Assembly (NCBI RefSeq): GCF_020509005.1 | Contig: NC_063019.1 | Span: forward strand, 1,364,001 to 1,428,000 | Direction of reading: 5' to 3' | Origin: Fulvia fulva | Lineage: Eukaryota; Ascomycota; Dothideomycetes; Mycosphaerellales; Mycosphaerellaceae | Length of the DNA: 64,000 nucleotides | Shown: positions 22,244-33,054 of the stretch, in pieces | How the letters are laid out: the number at the start of each line of letters is the position of its first letter | How positions within the stretch are numbered: position 1 is the first letter of the stretch | The notes under the pieces: generated by a model | The model's input: the letters and a program-made list of their open reading frames with translations, nothing else | Database searches by the model: none | What the model was told of the DNA's origin: nothing | Position numbers and translations under genes: made by a program

Positions 22244-24752
22244 CTACTGCAGCTTTTTTAACACTTCCACCCCAAGGCCCAGCACCTCTTGACTCTTCGA
22301 CTTGCGAAGCGCCTCCTTCAAGACTTCTACGCCATCAGCGTCCTTGACCGCCTTCAATCGCCTTTCCCCAACGTCTTTCGGTGCGTTCAGCACGTTCAGG
22401 AGGATAGCAAACCCCCGATGCCTCATCTCATCGCTATCATCCTCACACATCCCAATCACGACACTGACCCCTCTCTCCTTCTCCAGAACAGCGGTGACTG
22501 CGGAATCCCACTCTGTGAGCATCGCCAGTGCGCCTCCAGCAGCACGTCTTGTAGCCAAGTCCTCGACATCCCCAAGTGCTAGCAGAATCTGCATCCGTCT
22601 CTTCGCTTCCTTCGAGCCATCGGCGAACTTTGCTACACCGGACGGTGATGCCATGAGATTACACACTAGCTCAACGCTAGCACGTTGAACAAGGGTGTTG
22701 GAGGAGAAGAGCAGATCTTCCAGCTTGTCCCAAGCGTTGCGGATCTGGACGTTTCGAGCCGCGTTGTCTTCCATTGAAGCTAGATTCGTGAGAGCTAGCA
22801 GACTTTCAAAGGTTGGTAGAAGGTCTCTCTGCTCGCTTTCTGTATCGTATGATAGAAGTGGTATAAGAGCACTCACGGCGGTTGAGACTGATAATGTTGC
22901 AGAGAAAACATGTGCTGGGTTGACCGAGATGAGTAGCCGCGCCAGTGCGTGCGAGGCGTTGCGCTCGATAGTGGAAGCCTCTGCCGTTGACTTGTCGGTC
23001 TTTGCAACACGTTCGCGAATTTGAAGGAGCAACCTTGCGGCGCCCTGCTGTGCCATCTTCGCTCGGTATTTCTGCTCTTTGGAGAGTGCAAGTAGGATTC
23101 TGACGACCATGGCGATGTTGGTGGGAGAGCTTGTTTGTTTGCAGCATGCCACAAGGGCAGGCACAACATCGGCGTCAAGCAGCTTCTTCGCCCGACCCGT
23201 CACGTACGAGTCGTTATCCAGCGGATTATCCGGCGTGGGCTTCTGTGATGCAGCATAGGCCTTTAGCTGCGCCATCTTCTTCTGCTCGGTGGTTTGTACA
23301 GGCCGATAAGCTGTCAAGTTCGTGAAGATCGTCAGGCAGCCGAAAGCAGCACTTGGACGTTCGTTCAGCGCATCAACGAGTCGCTTGAGCAATTGTTGAT
23401 TCGAAGCGATGTCTTCTTTGATCTTCGGCTGCAACGATGTGTATGCCAACCCTTCGACGGCTTGGTCGCCATCACCTCCAACCAAGACCAGGTCGGCAAG
23501 CTTTTCAGTAATGCTGTCTTGCGACTCGGCGTTCACTTTTGCAAGTACGAGGGCAGCAAGAGCTTGATGTGTGCCGTTGCGTTCTTCGGACAAGTCGTGA
23601 AGCCAAGGCGAGCAGTACCTGTCGATTGCTTCACGGCAAGACTTGTCAACGCAGGCTGCGCTGAGCAATTCAAGAGCGGCTTGCTCGAGAGTCTTGCTCT
23701 TTCTGCTTCCAATCAGTCAAGTCTCTATACCAGCTTGGAATAGTAGCAAGTGGAGTGAGGGAGTCAGAAAGAACTTACCTCTGCCCCTGCGACGCAGCTT
23801 CAGAGTTCCTCTCAAGATTAGGTACAAGCTGTTGCACGAAGCCATCGGTCATGAACAGCTTAGCTGCGATCGAGGGTATCATAGGAAACACTGCAGAAGC
23901 GGCGGAAAAAGCGACTATCAACTCATCGTTTGTCTGTCTTGCAACTTTGTCCGCCAGATACTGCGCGAAGAGTGTCTCGCCTGTGTCCTTCAGCGTCTCC
24001 AGAATCTTAGAAGTCGCTAGCATAGCCTGACCTCGCAACTGAGACTCTAGCCGTATGTCGAGGCAATCCATGATCACCTCCAGCACATCACCATCGACTG
24101 CGCTGCTCAAATTATCTGGAGCGACAGCCAGCTGCCGAGCGATGGCCTGCATCAGTCGGTCTGGATAATCGACATCGGTATCGATGATCTTGGCCACACA
24201 AAGCCGGAACAAGTCGACTTGTGCGGCTTTCTGCACATCTTTGTCGGCCCAAGGCGCTTCGTCGAGTGGGATGTTCGAGAATGCTTTGAAGCTCTCTTCG
24301 CCACGTTCGTAGAACTGATCAAACAGCGTGTTCAGACCGATGTTCCGGAAGTCCCCAGCAATCTTCTTCCTCGCTGCAACGTTCTTCAATAGCAGAGCGC
24401 CAGTCAGCGAATCAAGCAAGTCCCTTTTCGCCGTCGTTTGTAACAAAAGGTCGAGTAGAAAATTGGCTTCGTCCTCGGGCAACTGCTTTTGTCTCAACGC
24501 TGAGACTGCTTTCTCGCCATCCAGATCAGGTCCGCTGCCGAGATAGCTGCGCACGAGATGAGAGGCATCCCCAGTGTCCTCTTGTTTCTGCAGTGCTAAT
24601 AAGGCATTTTTCACTTTTGCGTTTTCTGCATCCAGATGTGAGGCTTCTTTGAGGGCTTGGAAGGCCTGCTGAAGGCCACCATCGCGGGCGGACTTCTCCG
24701 CCTTGGTGAGTAGCTGATCGACTCGGTCCTGAACGTCACTTGAAGACATCAC
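22244..24752 (-). CDS. SHE4: UCS-domain myosin chaperone (She4/UNC-45/Rng3 family)
   Basis: Two minus-strand exons (24752-23779, 23702-22244) with a 76-nt intron give 810 residues, close to yeast She4 (789). A short helical TPR-like N-terminus (MMSSSDVQDRVDQLLTKAEK) is followed by long armadillo-type helical repeats filling the rest; the C-terminal half fits the UCS domain (for example QRASVELVCNLMASPSG and RRAAGGALAMLTEWDSAV). UCS proteins fold and stabilise myosin motor heads with Hsp90 and are needed for actomyosin function, endocytosis and cytokinesis. The second Met (24749) is an alternative start. Family assignment is secure. Confidence 0.92.
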
Positions 24753-25173
24753 GTTCCATCATTCCTCGAGTGGTGTGATCGAGCGAGTGCGCACGTGTAT
24801 GTGGAATAGAGTTCACAGGTGAGATATTCTTGGCCGTGTGATCCTGGTCCGCGGGCACGCGCTTGCCTCAAACGTCATTGACAGCACGCGACTGCCGATC
24901 CGACGCCGCATTCTCGGTTCCTGAGCTGGAGTCAGGCTTCACCTCAGCATCGCTAGAACAGCATTCTTATACTGAGCGACGGAGATGCTTGTGCTCGGAG
25001 CTGCGTAGAGTGCGTAGCTGGAACTTCAGCAATTCACCTTACCATGGACTGATCAAAGCGCAACATTGACCGGACCTTGGGCGAGACTGCTGTCAACGAG
25101 ACCACGCAATACCGAGCTCTCAGAAGAGCCACGCGATTCCTGACAGTCGACATCGAGAAGAAGTAGAAACAGT
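24753..25173. other. Divergent promoter region of SHE4 and MCH1
   Basis: 421 nt between oppositely transcribed start codons; no gene seen. Confidence 0.5.
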
Positions 25174-27015
25174 ATGCCATCTAGACCTACCAGCCGCGTT
25201 CGCGAGAACAGTGATGCTCCGATCGATAAGCTTGACTACCACCCTGGCGGGCGCCCATTACTTGCCGATGATGGCCATGCGAACGGGGAGAGCAGCACAC
25301 AGAGTGAGGACAGAAGCTATGCAGGATCGTTCTTTGAGGATGTCGCCGAGGACGTGGTGGAGAACGATCGCGAGAGGTTGCAGAGAGAGATTGCAAGATA
25401 TGGAAGCTTTGCATGGGCATTGGTCAACACACTTGGAGCAGGGTCCATAACAGCATACTCACTCTATGCTCCGCTCTTTCAAAGGAACCTACGCTACAGC
25501 CAACTGCAGGTCAATGGCATCTCGATAACAGCGGAGCTCGCCATGTACCTTCCAGTGCCGCTTTGGGGCATGATGTGCGATCGGTTCGGCCCTGGACTAC
25601 CTTCCCTCTTGTCAGGCTGCGCATTCGGCCTTGGGTACCTTCTCGCAGCTCTCGCCTACAAGAGTGGCCCTCCACCCGAGCTCGGCGGCGAAGGCTGGCC
25701 GTACTGGGTCATGGTTGTGGCTTTCGTGTTCATTGGAAACGCCACTTCTTTCATGTATCTTTCGGCGGTCACGACTTGCGCGAAGAACTTTGGTCGGGGA
25801 AAGTACAAGGGGCTAGCACTTGCACTGCCAATCGCATGCTTTGGACTCAGTGGAATGTGGCAGTCTCAAGTCGGAAGCCAGCTGTTGTACGAGAAGAATC
25901 CGGATGGCAGTAAAGGTGATGTGGACGTGCATCGCTTCTTTCTTTTCCTGGGCTTGTTCCTGCTCGCCACTGGCATCATCGGCTTCTTCACACTGCGGAT
26001 TGTGGGCGAGGAGGAATTGATTGAGGACGCCGTAGAGGAGCTGGAGCAGTCTGGCTTTTTGGACGACAGCCAGTTCTTCCACCGCGCAGTGCGAGCACGA
26101 CAGGACGAGGTGGGCTACGGTACCCTCGACGACGAAGAAATTGGTGAGATTCGCCGCAAGACCGACGAACGAAAAGCGAAGCGGGATGAGGAACAGCGCA
26201 TGAAAACCTGGTTGCTGAACGCAGAAACCTGCCGTTTTCTGAACGACAAGACGATGTGGTTTCTCGCTGCTGGCTTCTTCTTCGTCACCGGTCCTGGTGA
26301 GGCCTTCATCAACAATCTTGGTACCATCATCGGCACCCTATATCCTCCCGTCTCTGTACCAGAAGGGGTGGAACGCACGACAGCAGCCACGCATGTCTCC
26401 ATCGTAGCGATCATGAGTACGGTCGCGCGTATCTTGACTGGAACGCTTACCGACCTCGTTGCCCCAACATCCGCGGCTGGTCAGCATCGTCGAGGTCCAA
26501 CTTCACTTGCCAACAGTATGGCGTCCCTGCAGCCAGAGCAGCCGAAACGAGGCATTGAGATTTCTCGTGTCACATTCTTGATAGGATTTTGCATTTTGAT
26601 GTCCATCGGCCAGATCTTCCTGGCTTCAGGCTTTATACAGCAGCACGGCGAACGGTTTTGGCTTGTCTCGGCATTCATCGGTGCGGGCTACGGCGCTGCA
26701 TTCAGTCTTACTCCGATCATTGTCAGCGTGATCTGGGGCGTTGAGAATTTTGGCACGAACTGGGGCATTTGTGCTACTGTGCCGGCATTTGGTGCTACTG
26801 TATGGGGCCTCATATATTCAGGGGTATACCAATGGGCGGCAGACTGGAATGCAATCGAGGGAACCGATATTGTGGAGGATAAGCTCTGCTACGGAGTTCG
26901 TTGCTATCAGAGCACATTCTGGGGCATGGCCATCTGCGTGTGGATCGCGTGCGGTCTGTGGTTCTATGCATGGCGCGGCCCTGGCGGTTGGGCGAGGAGA
27001 GGCATAGCTGTCTAA
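25174..27015 (+). CDS. MCH1: MCH1-type major facilitator transporter
   Basis: Intronless, 613 residues, a 12-span major facilitator of the fungal Mch1 (monocarboxylate transporter homologue) group, with nodulin-like resemblance. An acidic N-terminus of about 80 residues precedes the first span (FAWALVNTLGAGSITAYS). The loop after span 2 reads GMMCDRFGPG. A long charged cytosolic loop (about residues 280-350) splits the two six-span halves. Near the end CYGVRCYQSTFW is a landmark of this group. Mch1 proteins sit in the vacuolar or plasma membrane; despite the name, monocarboxylate transport was not found for yeast Mch1. Substrate unknown. Confidence 0.9.
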   Translation: MPSRPTSRVRENSDAPIDKLDYHPGGRPLLADDGHANGESSTQSEDRSYAGSFFEDVAEDVVENDRERLQREIARYGSFAWALVNTLGAGSITAYSLYAPLFQRNLRYSQLQVNGISITAELAMYLPVPLWGMMCDRFGPGLPSLLSGCAFGLGYLLAALAYKSGPPPELGGEGWPYWVMVVAFVFIGNATSFMYLSAVTTCAKNFGRGKYKGLALALPIACFGLSGMWQSQVGSQLLYEKNPDGSKGDVDVHRFFLFLGLFLLATGIIGFFTLRIVGEEELIEDAVEELEQSGFLDDSQFFHRAVRARQDEVGYGTLDDEEIGEIRRKTDERKAKRDEEQRMKTWLLNAETCRFLNDKTMWFLAAGFFFVTGPGEAFINNLGTIIGTLYPPVSVPEGVERTTAATHVSIVAIMSTVARILTGTLTDLVAPTSAAGQHRRGPTSLANSMASLQPEQPKRGIEISRVTFLIGFCILMSIGQIFLASGFIQQHGERFWLVSAFIGAGYGAAFSLTPIIVSVIWGVENFGTNWGICATVPAFGATVWGLIYSGVYQWAADWNAIEGTDIVEDKLCYGVRCYQSTFWGMAICVWIACGLWFYAWRGPGGWARRGIAV

Positions 27016-27365
27016 ATACGAAATGCAGGACATCCTACAATGGAGTCACGTCAGCTGAGATGAGGCCCTCTGAGGGAGGATCCTGCGAGAGAGGACACCC
27101 CTGAAGCATTGCGACTGTGCTTCACTTGATAGCTATCGTCAAGCCGTTGGGGTGAAGCCGGCTTGAGCCGAAGCTCGAAGCAGCTTCACTTGCAAACGCT
27201 GCGTGACAGGGATCACGCGAGTGCTCTGTGCGCTCAGTGGCAGTCATCAAACTTGAAGCACCCACTGAAAATCTTCTTCCACCAAAAACAGACTCATCAC
27301 GCTCGCTCAAACCTGCACACGCTACAGCACACTCGTTCAACAACATCACCACACACAGCCGCAAG
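27016..27365. other. Promoter region of the secreted repeat protein
   Basis: 350 nt between the MCH1 stop and the next start codon; no gene seen. Confidence 0.4.
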
Positions 27366-29201
27366 ATGGGCTTCACCAACATCTTACTGTCGGTGCTGGC
27401 AGCCACCAGCATCTTCATCGCCACCACGTCCGCGGCGCCATTCGACAAGGAGTACGTTCCCGTCGTCAAGTCCGCCATCGACCCAGACTCTGATATCAAC
27501 TTCGCCGCAATCCCGGTAAGTACTCCTCCTTGTGCACAGCAGTAACTCAACCACTTTGTGGCGCTCTCACTGCTCTTCGTTCATTTGCTGCCTTCGGATG
27601 AGAAGTATGGCTGACTATCTTGCTCGTAGTGCAACAAGTCCAATGACCCAACAGCTACAGCCTGCATGCGTTTCGAAATTGAGTGGAAGTATGATGTCGA
27701 TTTCTGCGCCGCCCTCGTCGAGCGAGCGATAAGATTACTGCACTACCAGCGCTTCGGTCCTTTCACCTTCACATGCGACGGCGACGATGATGGCAACACC
27801 CTCGTTGAGCTGAAGCCAATCGACGAGGCACACCCTCACTGCGACAAGCGTGCCCGCGATGACCCTCCCATGGTTGGCGGTGCCGGTATGGAGTGCCTTC
27901 ATGGCCGCCCTGATGATTACTACGTTGTGCACGAGGATGATTCGGGTGCCATTCAAGCACTCCTTGCCGACAACAACCAGAAGCGCGAACTCGAAGCACA
28001 AGCACCGTTGGCTCAAACAGACGACCTCCGTGACCACCCCGAGGTCCTCGACGACATTGAACCCAACACCCAGTCCTGCAAGTCTTGGCCACTCAACGCT
28101 GCCTACAGCTCGTACGTTATCCAGATCGGTACTAACTGGAACCCGGGGATCTGCGATCCTCTATTCGAGAAAATCAACGCTCACCGAGACCAAGGCGTCG
28201 ACGCAGAATGGAAATGCCAGTCAGACTGGACCGGTCATATTCTGATAAGCTTCAACACCGCTGGCAGCGACGCTGAGGCTCGAGCCTTAAACAGCGACCT
28301 ATCCTGGTTCTTTCCATCAATCAACGGGTTCAACTGCGAGGTCTCTGTCCACCAGCAGCCCGTTGACCAGGGTGGCCCACCTGTCGGCAAGCATGAAATG
28401 CACCGCCGTGACGTGCCCGAAGACGCCGTTGATCCCAACACACAATCCTGCAGATCTTGGAAAATCGACGCTGCATTCAGCTGGTACCTCATCAACATCG
28501 GTGCCAACTGGAACCCAGCAATCTGCGATCCTCTCTTCAAGAGACTTAATGTCCACCGCGATCAAGGCACCGACGCAAACTGGTCATGTCAGCCTGATTG
28601 GTCCGGTGGCATTCTAATAAGCTTCAATACCTCCAACAGCGATGCTGAGGCTCAAGCCATCAACAGCGACCTGTCTTATGTCTTTCCATCAATCGACGGT
28701 GGGTTCAACTGCGGGGCCTCTACCTTCCGTTGGCCCCCTGACTCCGGTGTTCTACATTTCGGCGAGCAGGAGAAGCAACTTCAGAAGCGTCGATTTGGTG
28801 GCCCACGTCACCCCATCCCAGTCAACGATGTGTTGCAGCGAGCCGTCGCCAAAAAGGACCAGATCAGTGACGAGACCCCGAAGCAGGTTGAGAAGCGTCA
28901 AACTTACTACCCAGACGGACCGCTCGAGCCCCAAACTCAGGCCTGCCACACTGTCAACCATGGCTTTTACAACTGGTATCTCATCTCAATCGGCTGGCCC
29001 ATTGACGAGGACCGATGCAGAGACGCAGGTGCCGCGATGGACGCTGCTTGGATCGGTTTCAACGAGTATAGGTGTTTCGAGGACATCTACGGCAATACGC
29101 GTATCACCTTCGAAATGACGATCAACAAAGGCGGTAACATCAACAACTTCCTCCACGAGTACTGGCCTGAGGTCAATGGCTTCAACTGCCCGGACAACTA
29201 G
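27366..29201 (+). CDS. Secreted Cys-rich repeat protein with Kex2-like sites (KEP-type, candidate effector)
   Basis: Two exons (27366-27515, 27630-29201; 114-nt intron, GTAAGT...CGTAG) give 573 residues. A signal peptide (MGFTNILLSVLAATSIFIAT) precedes one divergent four-Cys unit (about residues 51-122) and three clear repeats of about 90 residues (about 195-286, 319-411, 484-573). Each repeat begins P(N/Q)TQxC, has four Cys, and ends NGFNC or GGFNC. Units are separated by dibasic Kex2-like sites: DKRA (about 123), QKRE (about 168), HRRD (about 309), QKRR (about 438) and EKRQ (about 472). This is the layout of a Kex2-processed repeat precursor releasing several related disulfide-bonded domains outside the cell. 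I do not recognise the domain. A further repeat follows in frame behind the TAG stop (see next entry). Confidence 0.82.
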
Positions 29202-29513
29202 GAGACGTCTATCATCCCGAAGACGTCCGATCCGATACCAGCAGATACTCAACCGTGCACCGCGGTCAACAATGGTCTTTACAACAACTACTACATTGAC
29301 GTCGCTGTCCGATTTGACCTCGGTGGATGCGAAAAGCTCGGTCAAGCTCTGGATAATCATCACATGACCTTTCGCGACTATCACTGCCACAACGATGGAT
29401 TCGGACACACTCGCATTTGGTTCATTGACACCATCAATGGGGCCGACACCATCAACTCTGACCTACAGTACTGGTTTCCTACGGTCAATGGCTTCAACTG
29501 TCCCAACACTTAG
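29202..29513 (+). pseudogene. In-frame extra repeat unit cut off by a TAG codon
   Basis: Directly after the TAG at 29199-29201 the same frame stays open for 103 codons to a TAG at 29511-29513. It encodes a fifth unit with the same landmarks as the repeats before it: DTQPC, a second Cys (GGC), a third (YHC) and the ending YWFPTVNGFNC. No intron fits that would remove the stop: no GT/AG pair with reasonable length and frame is present around it. So the unit is either dead sequence behind a recent nonsense change (CAG to TAG would be one C-to-T step) or reached only by stop-codon readthrough. It has no dibasic site in its linker. Confidence 0.75.
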
Positions 29514-30639
29514 AGAGAATTTGGGTCTGAGAAGGAGATGATGCGTTTTTGGGACATGAGTTTGAGCTCAAGTGTAGCTAGATACTCAGTGCATGATGCA
29601 ATCCATACACATTGACTACGTGCGTGACTCACTTCAATTGCCCTCCAGAGTACTCCTTCACAACGTGCCGATATCATGAGACCTATCGCAGCCGTTCCAC
29701 GTCCGTTCGTGTCTGCATGCTTTTACTCAGGGGTAACGAGGACGCGGGAGCTGTGCATCACCCTACTGTAGACAGTGCGGGTGTGCAGTGCGTCAACTTG
29801 AGCGCAATCGAATGCCAGCACAGCAAATTGTCGCACCTTTACCTTGATCGTTTGCTACTGTCACTGGTTGTCCTGCCTGGACGCAGCCCGCTGGCGCTGG
29901 TCAGCTTCCCACACTGAGTACAGCCGACAGGAGTAGCTCTCAGTAACCACGTCACAGGTCAAAGGTAGCCGCGCTTTCACCATCGTCCGGGCCAGCGAGC
30001 CTTCTTAACCGTTCCATCGTCGTCCACAAGATCGCGCTTGGTGTGAATCATGATGTCGCGAAGGGATTTGATGGGGTAGATGTAGAGCTGGAGTTACGTT
30101 ATTACCGTGTACGGATAGTATGTAGAAGGTGTGACTTACAGCAGAGAGAGACTATCAAGCCTTGCACGGCGATGGCCACGATGCTGCTTGAGGGTAGGCA
30201 ATCGGTGGAGGACATCGCTACGTCTGTGACCATTGGGGTGGTGATTGACTTGGAGCTGCCAAAGATGTGAAGTGGAATATAGGTATGGTATGATGAGCTC
30301 GGTGTAGGTAGTGCAAAGTCCACGATCATGGCATTGCTATCGGTATTGAGTTCGTCCTCTTACGGAGGAGAATTAGGTGGGCCCTTGCAACCTCATCCTG
30401 CAATATGCCCCAGCCGCTGTCCTTCAAGATACAATATCATCGTCCAATGCTCTTCTCCAAAGTAGTGTTGTCATCGCCTCCAACCGCGCCGCCCAAGAAA
30501 CCCCCTCAATTCACCCAAACGTATCCTGCGACCAAGAGCAATTATGGTACTTGTGCCTCGAGGGCCAGCACCAACACTCTCCAACCTCCCTATTCTCCGT
30601 CATTCTCGCGCACATCTGATGTCTTCCTGGCGGTTCTTC
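29514..30639. other. Intergenic region with a MOSC-like relic
   Basis: No intact gene. See the separate entry for the possible relic at 29977-30329 on the minus strand. Confidence 0.4.
29977..30329 (-). pseudogene. Possible relic of a membrane-anchored MOSC-domain protein
   Basis: On the minus strand, 30329 to about 30142 encodes up to 63 residues ending in a hydrophobic segment (SIVAIAVQGLIVSLC) with a GTAAGT donor. After a CAG at 30088-30090 comes LYIYPIKSLRDI (from 30087), very like the start of MOSC N-terminal beta-barrel domains in mARC-type proteins. The two pieces do not join in frame (phase 1 donor, phase 0 acceptor) and the second piece stops after about 36 codons at 29977. Read as a decayed fragment, or as coincidence. 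Confidence 0.3.
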
Positions 30640-31269
30640 CTACGATGTCTCCCTCCATTCGATGCTCCACCTGCCTTCGCTCCCAGGCACAATCTTGAAG
30701 TCTTCAATCGCATCGAGTTTGCACCAAGAAGCCTCTCCAGCATCATTTCTGATCGGAACGTGGACCGCGTCTGAACTCAACGCGCCCTTCCCACTATCTG
30801 CAACCAAGCGGTTCAGGTTTCCTCTCAGCGCATCGGACCATCTCCTGTGAACTGACAGTGGTAGGATCAGGTCGATTGGCCTGAAAAGTCGTATTCGAGC
30901 AATGTTCTCGGGAGCAAGCTGTTTTAGGAAGCGATGTGCCGAAGGTGGGGAGGGGGTCTCGAAAATGTTGCAGCCGTAGAAGATGGGTAATGCTTCCGCG
31001 CGGACCCAGCTGTTTGCAGCCAGTAGTGCTGGTTCGCGGAAGTATGCCTTCTCATATGCATAAGGTAGCTCGATTGGGGCGGATCGAACGAGGGTGTAGT
31101 TGTATATCTGGTTTCGAAGCTCTGCGGGGAGGTCGGCGAAGGATTTTGAGGGTTGCTGTGGTGGTTCAGGCTGTTTCGTAGGTAGCTGCTTTGCTGAGCT
31201 GAAGCAGAATCGCGGTAGTGCTGTGAGAGGTAGCCAGTTTGGTTGCATGTGAATGTTTAGGTTGGTCAT
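30640..31269 (-). CDS. F-box-like domain protein (family copy 1)
   Basis: Single exon, 209 residues from the Met at 31269 (MTNLNIHMQPNWL); the frame is open back to 31440 but that part looks like leader. It carries the fungal F-box-like motif ADLPAELRNQIYNYTL (about residues 47-62), then a stretch with AANSWVRAEALPIFYGCN, where a chain typically continues with R/S-xx-EA-x-PIFY. Such small proteins are plentiful in Dothideomycetes; the N-terminal motif is thought to bind Skp1-type adaptors. No target-binding repeat is visible. First of six related genes in 30.6-42.5 kb, all on the minus strand. Confidence 0.75.
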   Translation of the reverse strand: MTNLNIHMQPNWLPLTALPRFCFSSAKQLPTKQPEPPQQPSKSFADLPAELRNQIYNYTLVRSAPIELPYAYEKAYFREPALLAANSWVRAEALPIFYGCNIFETPSPPSAHRFLKQLAPENIARIRLFRPIDLILPLSVHRRWSDALRGNLNRLVADSGKGALSSDAVHVPIRNDAGEASWCKLDAIEDFKIVPGSEGRWSIEWRETS

Positions 31270-31794
31270 GGTATTAGTGGTGGTAATGTCGGTGGGGTGA
31301 GAGATCTGCAGCCGTCCGAGCTGGAGATGTTGGTCGCGGACAATGGCATGGTGTAGGATGGAAGGAAGCAACGTCGTTTGATATACGCGTGGAGAGGAGG
31401 CACATGCGCATGCCAGCAAGCGAGGAGAGCTTCCCGGCATAAGGTACCGCTAATGACGCTGAACCCATGCCAACTCTGGGGCTAGTAGCGGCCTTGGCGT
31501 GGTGATTTCGCCGCATGATCGTGCGGCTCAAAGCTCGCATTTCTTCGTCTTTCAATCTTGGTGTAGTATGTCCTTCATGTGCATTTTTGGGTTCTTCAGC
31601 CTTGGTATGAGCGCTTCTGGGCTCGATCTGAGGAGGTGCGGTGAGCTGCGTTCGAGTCTCTGGATCTTGGCAACGTTCGAGATGTTTCGGCGCTTGGACG
31701 TCCTCGATCGGCAAGCCTGCTGGGATCTCGGTATCGACTGCCGGTTTGGCCGCATCGTGTGAGTGAATAGCCCGGAACGAGTCGGCCTCCACCC
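31270..31794. other. Intergenic region between two F-box-like genes
   Basis: 525 nt, no supported gene; expected to hold the promoter of copy 1. Confidence 0.4.
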
Positions 31795-33054
31795 TCAATT
31801 CTCTTCCTCGTCTTTCTTGAGATCCTTCGCCGTCTTGCGGACGTTCACGAACACGTTCCGGTGAGTTCTTACCGTCTTGAAGAGTTCGATGTCCTCGGCT
31901 CTGGCTGGGTCAAACTTGGACTTCTTCTGCTCGGCTGCCCCCTTTTCCTTGTCAGCCTTGTCGAACTGGGCCTGAGGAGTCATCTTCTTCTTGGCTTCCT
32001 CCTTCTCGGCCAACTCCTGAGCAGCCTTCTCATCTGCAGCCTTCTTGTCCTTGGCTTTCTGGTCGTCAGACCTCAGGTCGAGGGGCCTCGCTGAGCACCA
32101 GATCACTTTCTTGTCTCCGATCATTCTATTCCCGTCATGATCAGTCATATCGACACCATTCTCGTCCTTCATGTATTCGTGGATCTGCATCTGGATCCGC
32201 GCCACCCCATCCTTGAGGCCCTTCCTAGCGTAAGCTTTATTCCAGGCGATGAGTGCTCGACGGACGCGACGTAGCGTAAGCTCGGCGACGCGATCCGGTG
32301 ATGGAGCGACGACCTGGATGTCCTTGATGAGTGCACGCTTCTCTGGCGTGATGCTCTTCAGGAAGTCGGCAGCGAGACCCATGTCATTGAAGACGAAAGG
32401 CTTGTCCCAGTACATCTTCGAGGCCTCCGCGCGGATTTGCTTGCAGACAGAGAGGATGGTAGGCTCGGTTGGGGTGTTCTTATCGGTGCGAGTGCTGGGT
32501 TCGTCAGGATACGACATGTTTTGGTGGTAGATTTTGTTCCTCAGCTCGGCCGAGAGGTCCAGGAAACCTGTCTTGCGGCGAGGTTGTGGTGGGGATGGCG
32601 AGGCGGCGGGAGCGCGTGCTGTTGACTCGCTGGAATCGCGGCCGGTCTCATCGGAGGGGGCGAATGTAGGTGCAGCAGTAGATGGCGTTGCGGTGATAAT
32701 TGCCGGTTGCTCGGGGCGCATCTTCTTGTCAGATGTCGCCGCTGGCCCAGTCTTCGACTCATGCTCTGGCTCCTCGCGCGCCTTTGTAGTAGTAGACGCC
32801 TTCGCGCCACCGGCAGTCTTGCTGGCCTGTGGTGGCCGTGGTGGCAGAGGATGCGGTATGCGCACCGGGTCTTTGCCCGTGCGCTGGGGGTCTCGAGGCG
32901 CAGAAGCTGTCGCGTTGTTGTCGCCGCCTTCCTCGAGACGAGGCTTCTTGGTTGGTGGCTGAGCCAGATCATCGCGATTGTCGCGAGTGCGCTTGAGAGT
33001 AGGTGCCATCTCGTCGGTGGTGCCTTTGGTGATGGTGGTCGCGATGTTTCCCAT
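31795..33054 (-). CDS. F-box-like domain protein with long disordered arms (family copy 2)
   Basis: Single exon, 419 residues from the Met at 33054 (MGNIATTITKG); the frame is open to 33180, and a Met at 33009 (MAPTLKRTRDNR) is also possible. The N-terminal 150 residues are disordered and rich in Pro, Thr, Lys and Arg with a nuclear-signal-like PPTKKPRLEEG. Next comes FLDLSAELRNKIYHQNM, the F-box-like motif, then SVCKQIRAEASKMYW, the second landmark. The C-terminal 130 residues are highly charged (KAKDKKAADEKAAQE) and likely helical or coiled coil. Among the six copies this is the only one with long arms. A start at MGN would allow N-myristoylation, only an inference. Confidence 0.78.
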   Translation of the reverse strand: MGNIATTITKGTTDEMAPTLKRTRDNRDDLAQPPTKKPRLEEGGDNNATASAPRDPQRTGKDPVRIPHPLPPRPPQASKTAGGAKASTTTKAREEPEHESKTGPAATSDKKMRPEQPAIITATPSTAAPTFAPSDETGRDSSESTARAPAASPSPPQPRRKTGFLDLSAELRNKIYHQNMSYPDEPSTRTDKNTPTEPTILSVCKQIRAEASKMYWDKPFVFNDMGLAADFLKSITPEKRALIKDIQVVAPSPDRVAELTLRRVRRALIAWNKAYARKGLKDGVARIQMQIHEYMKDENGVDMTDHDGNRMIGDKKVIWCSARPLDLRSDDQKAKDKKAADEKAAQELAEKEEAKKKMTPQAQFDKADKEKGAAEQKKSKFDPARAEDIELFKTVRTHRNVFVNVRKTAKDLKKDEEEN

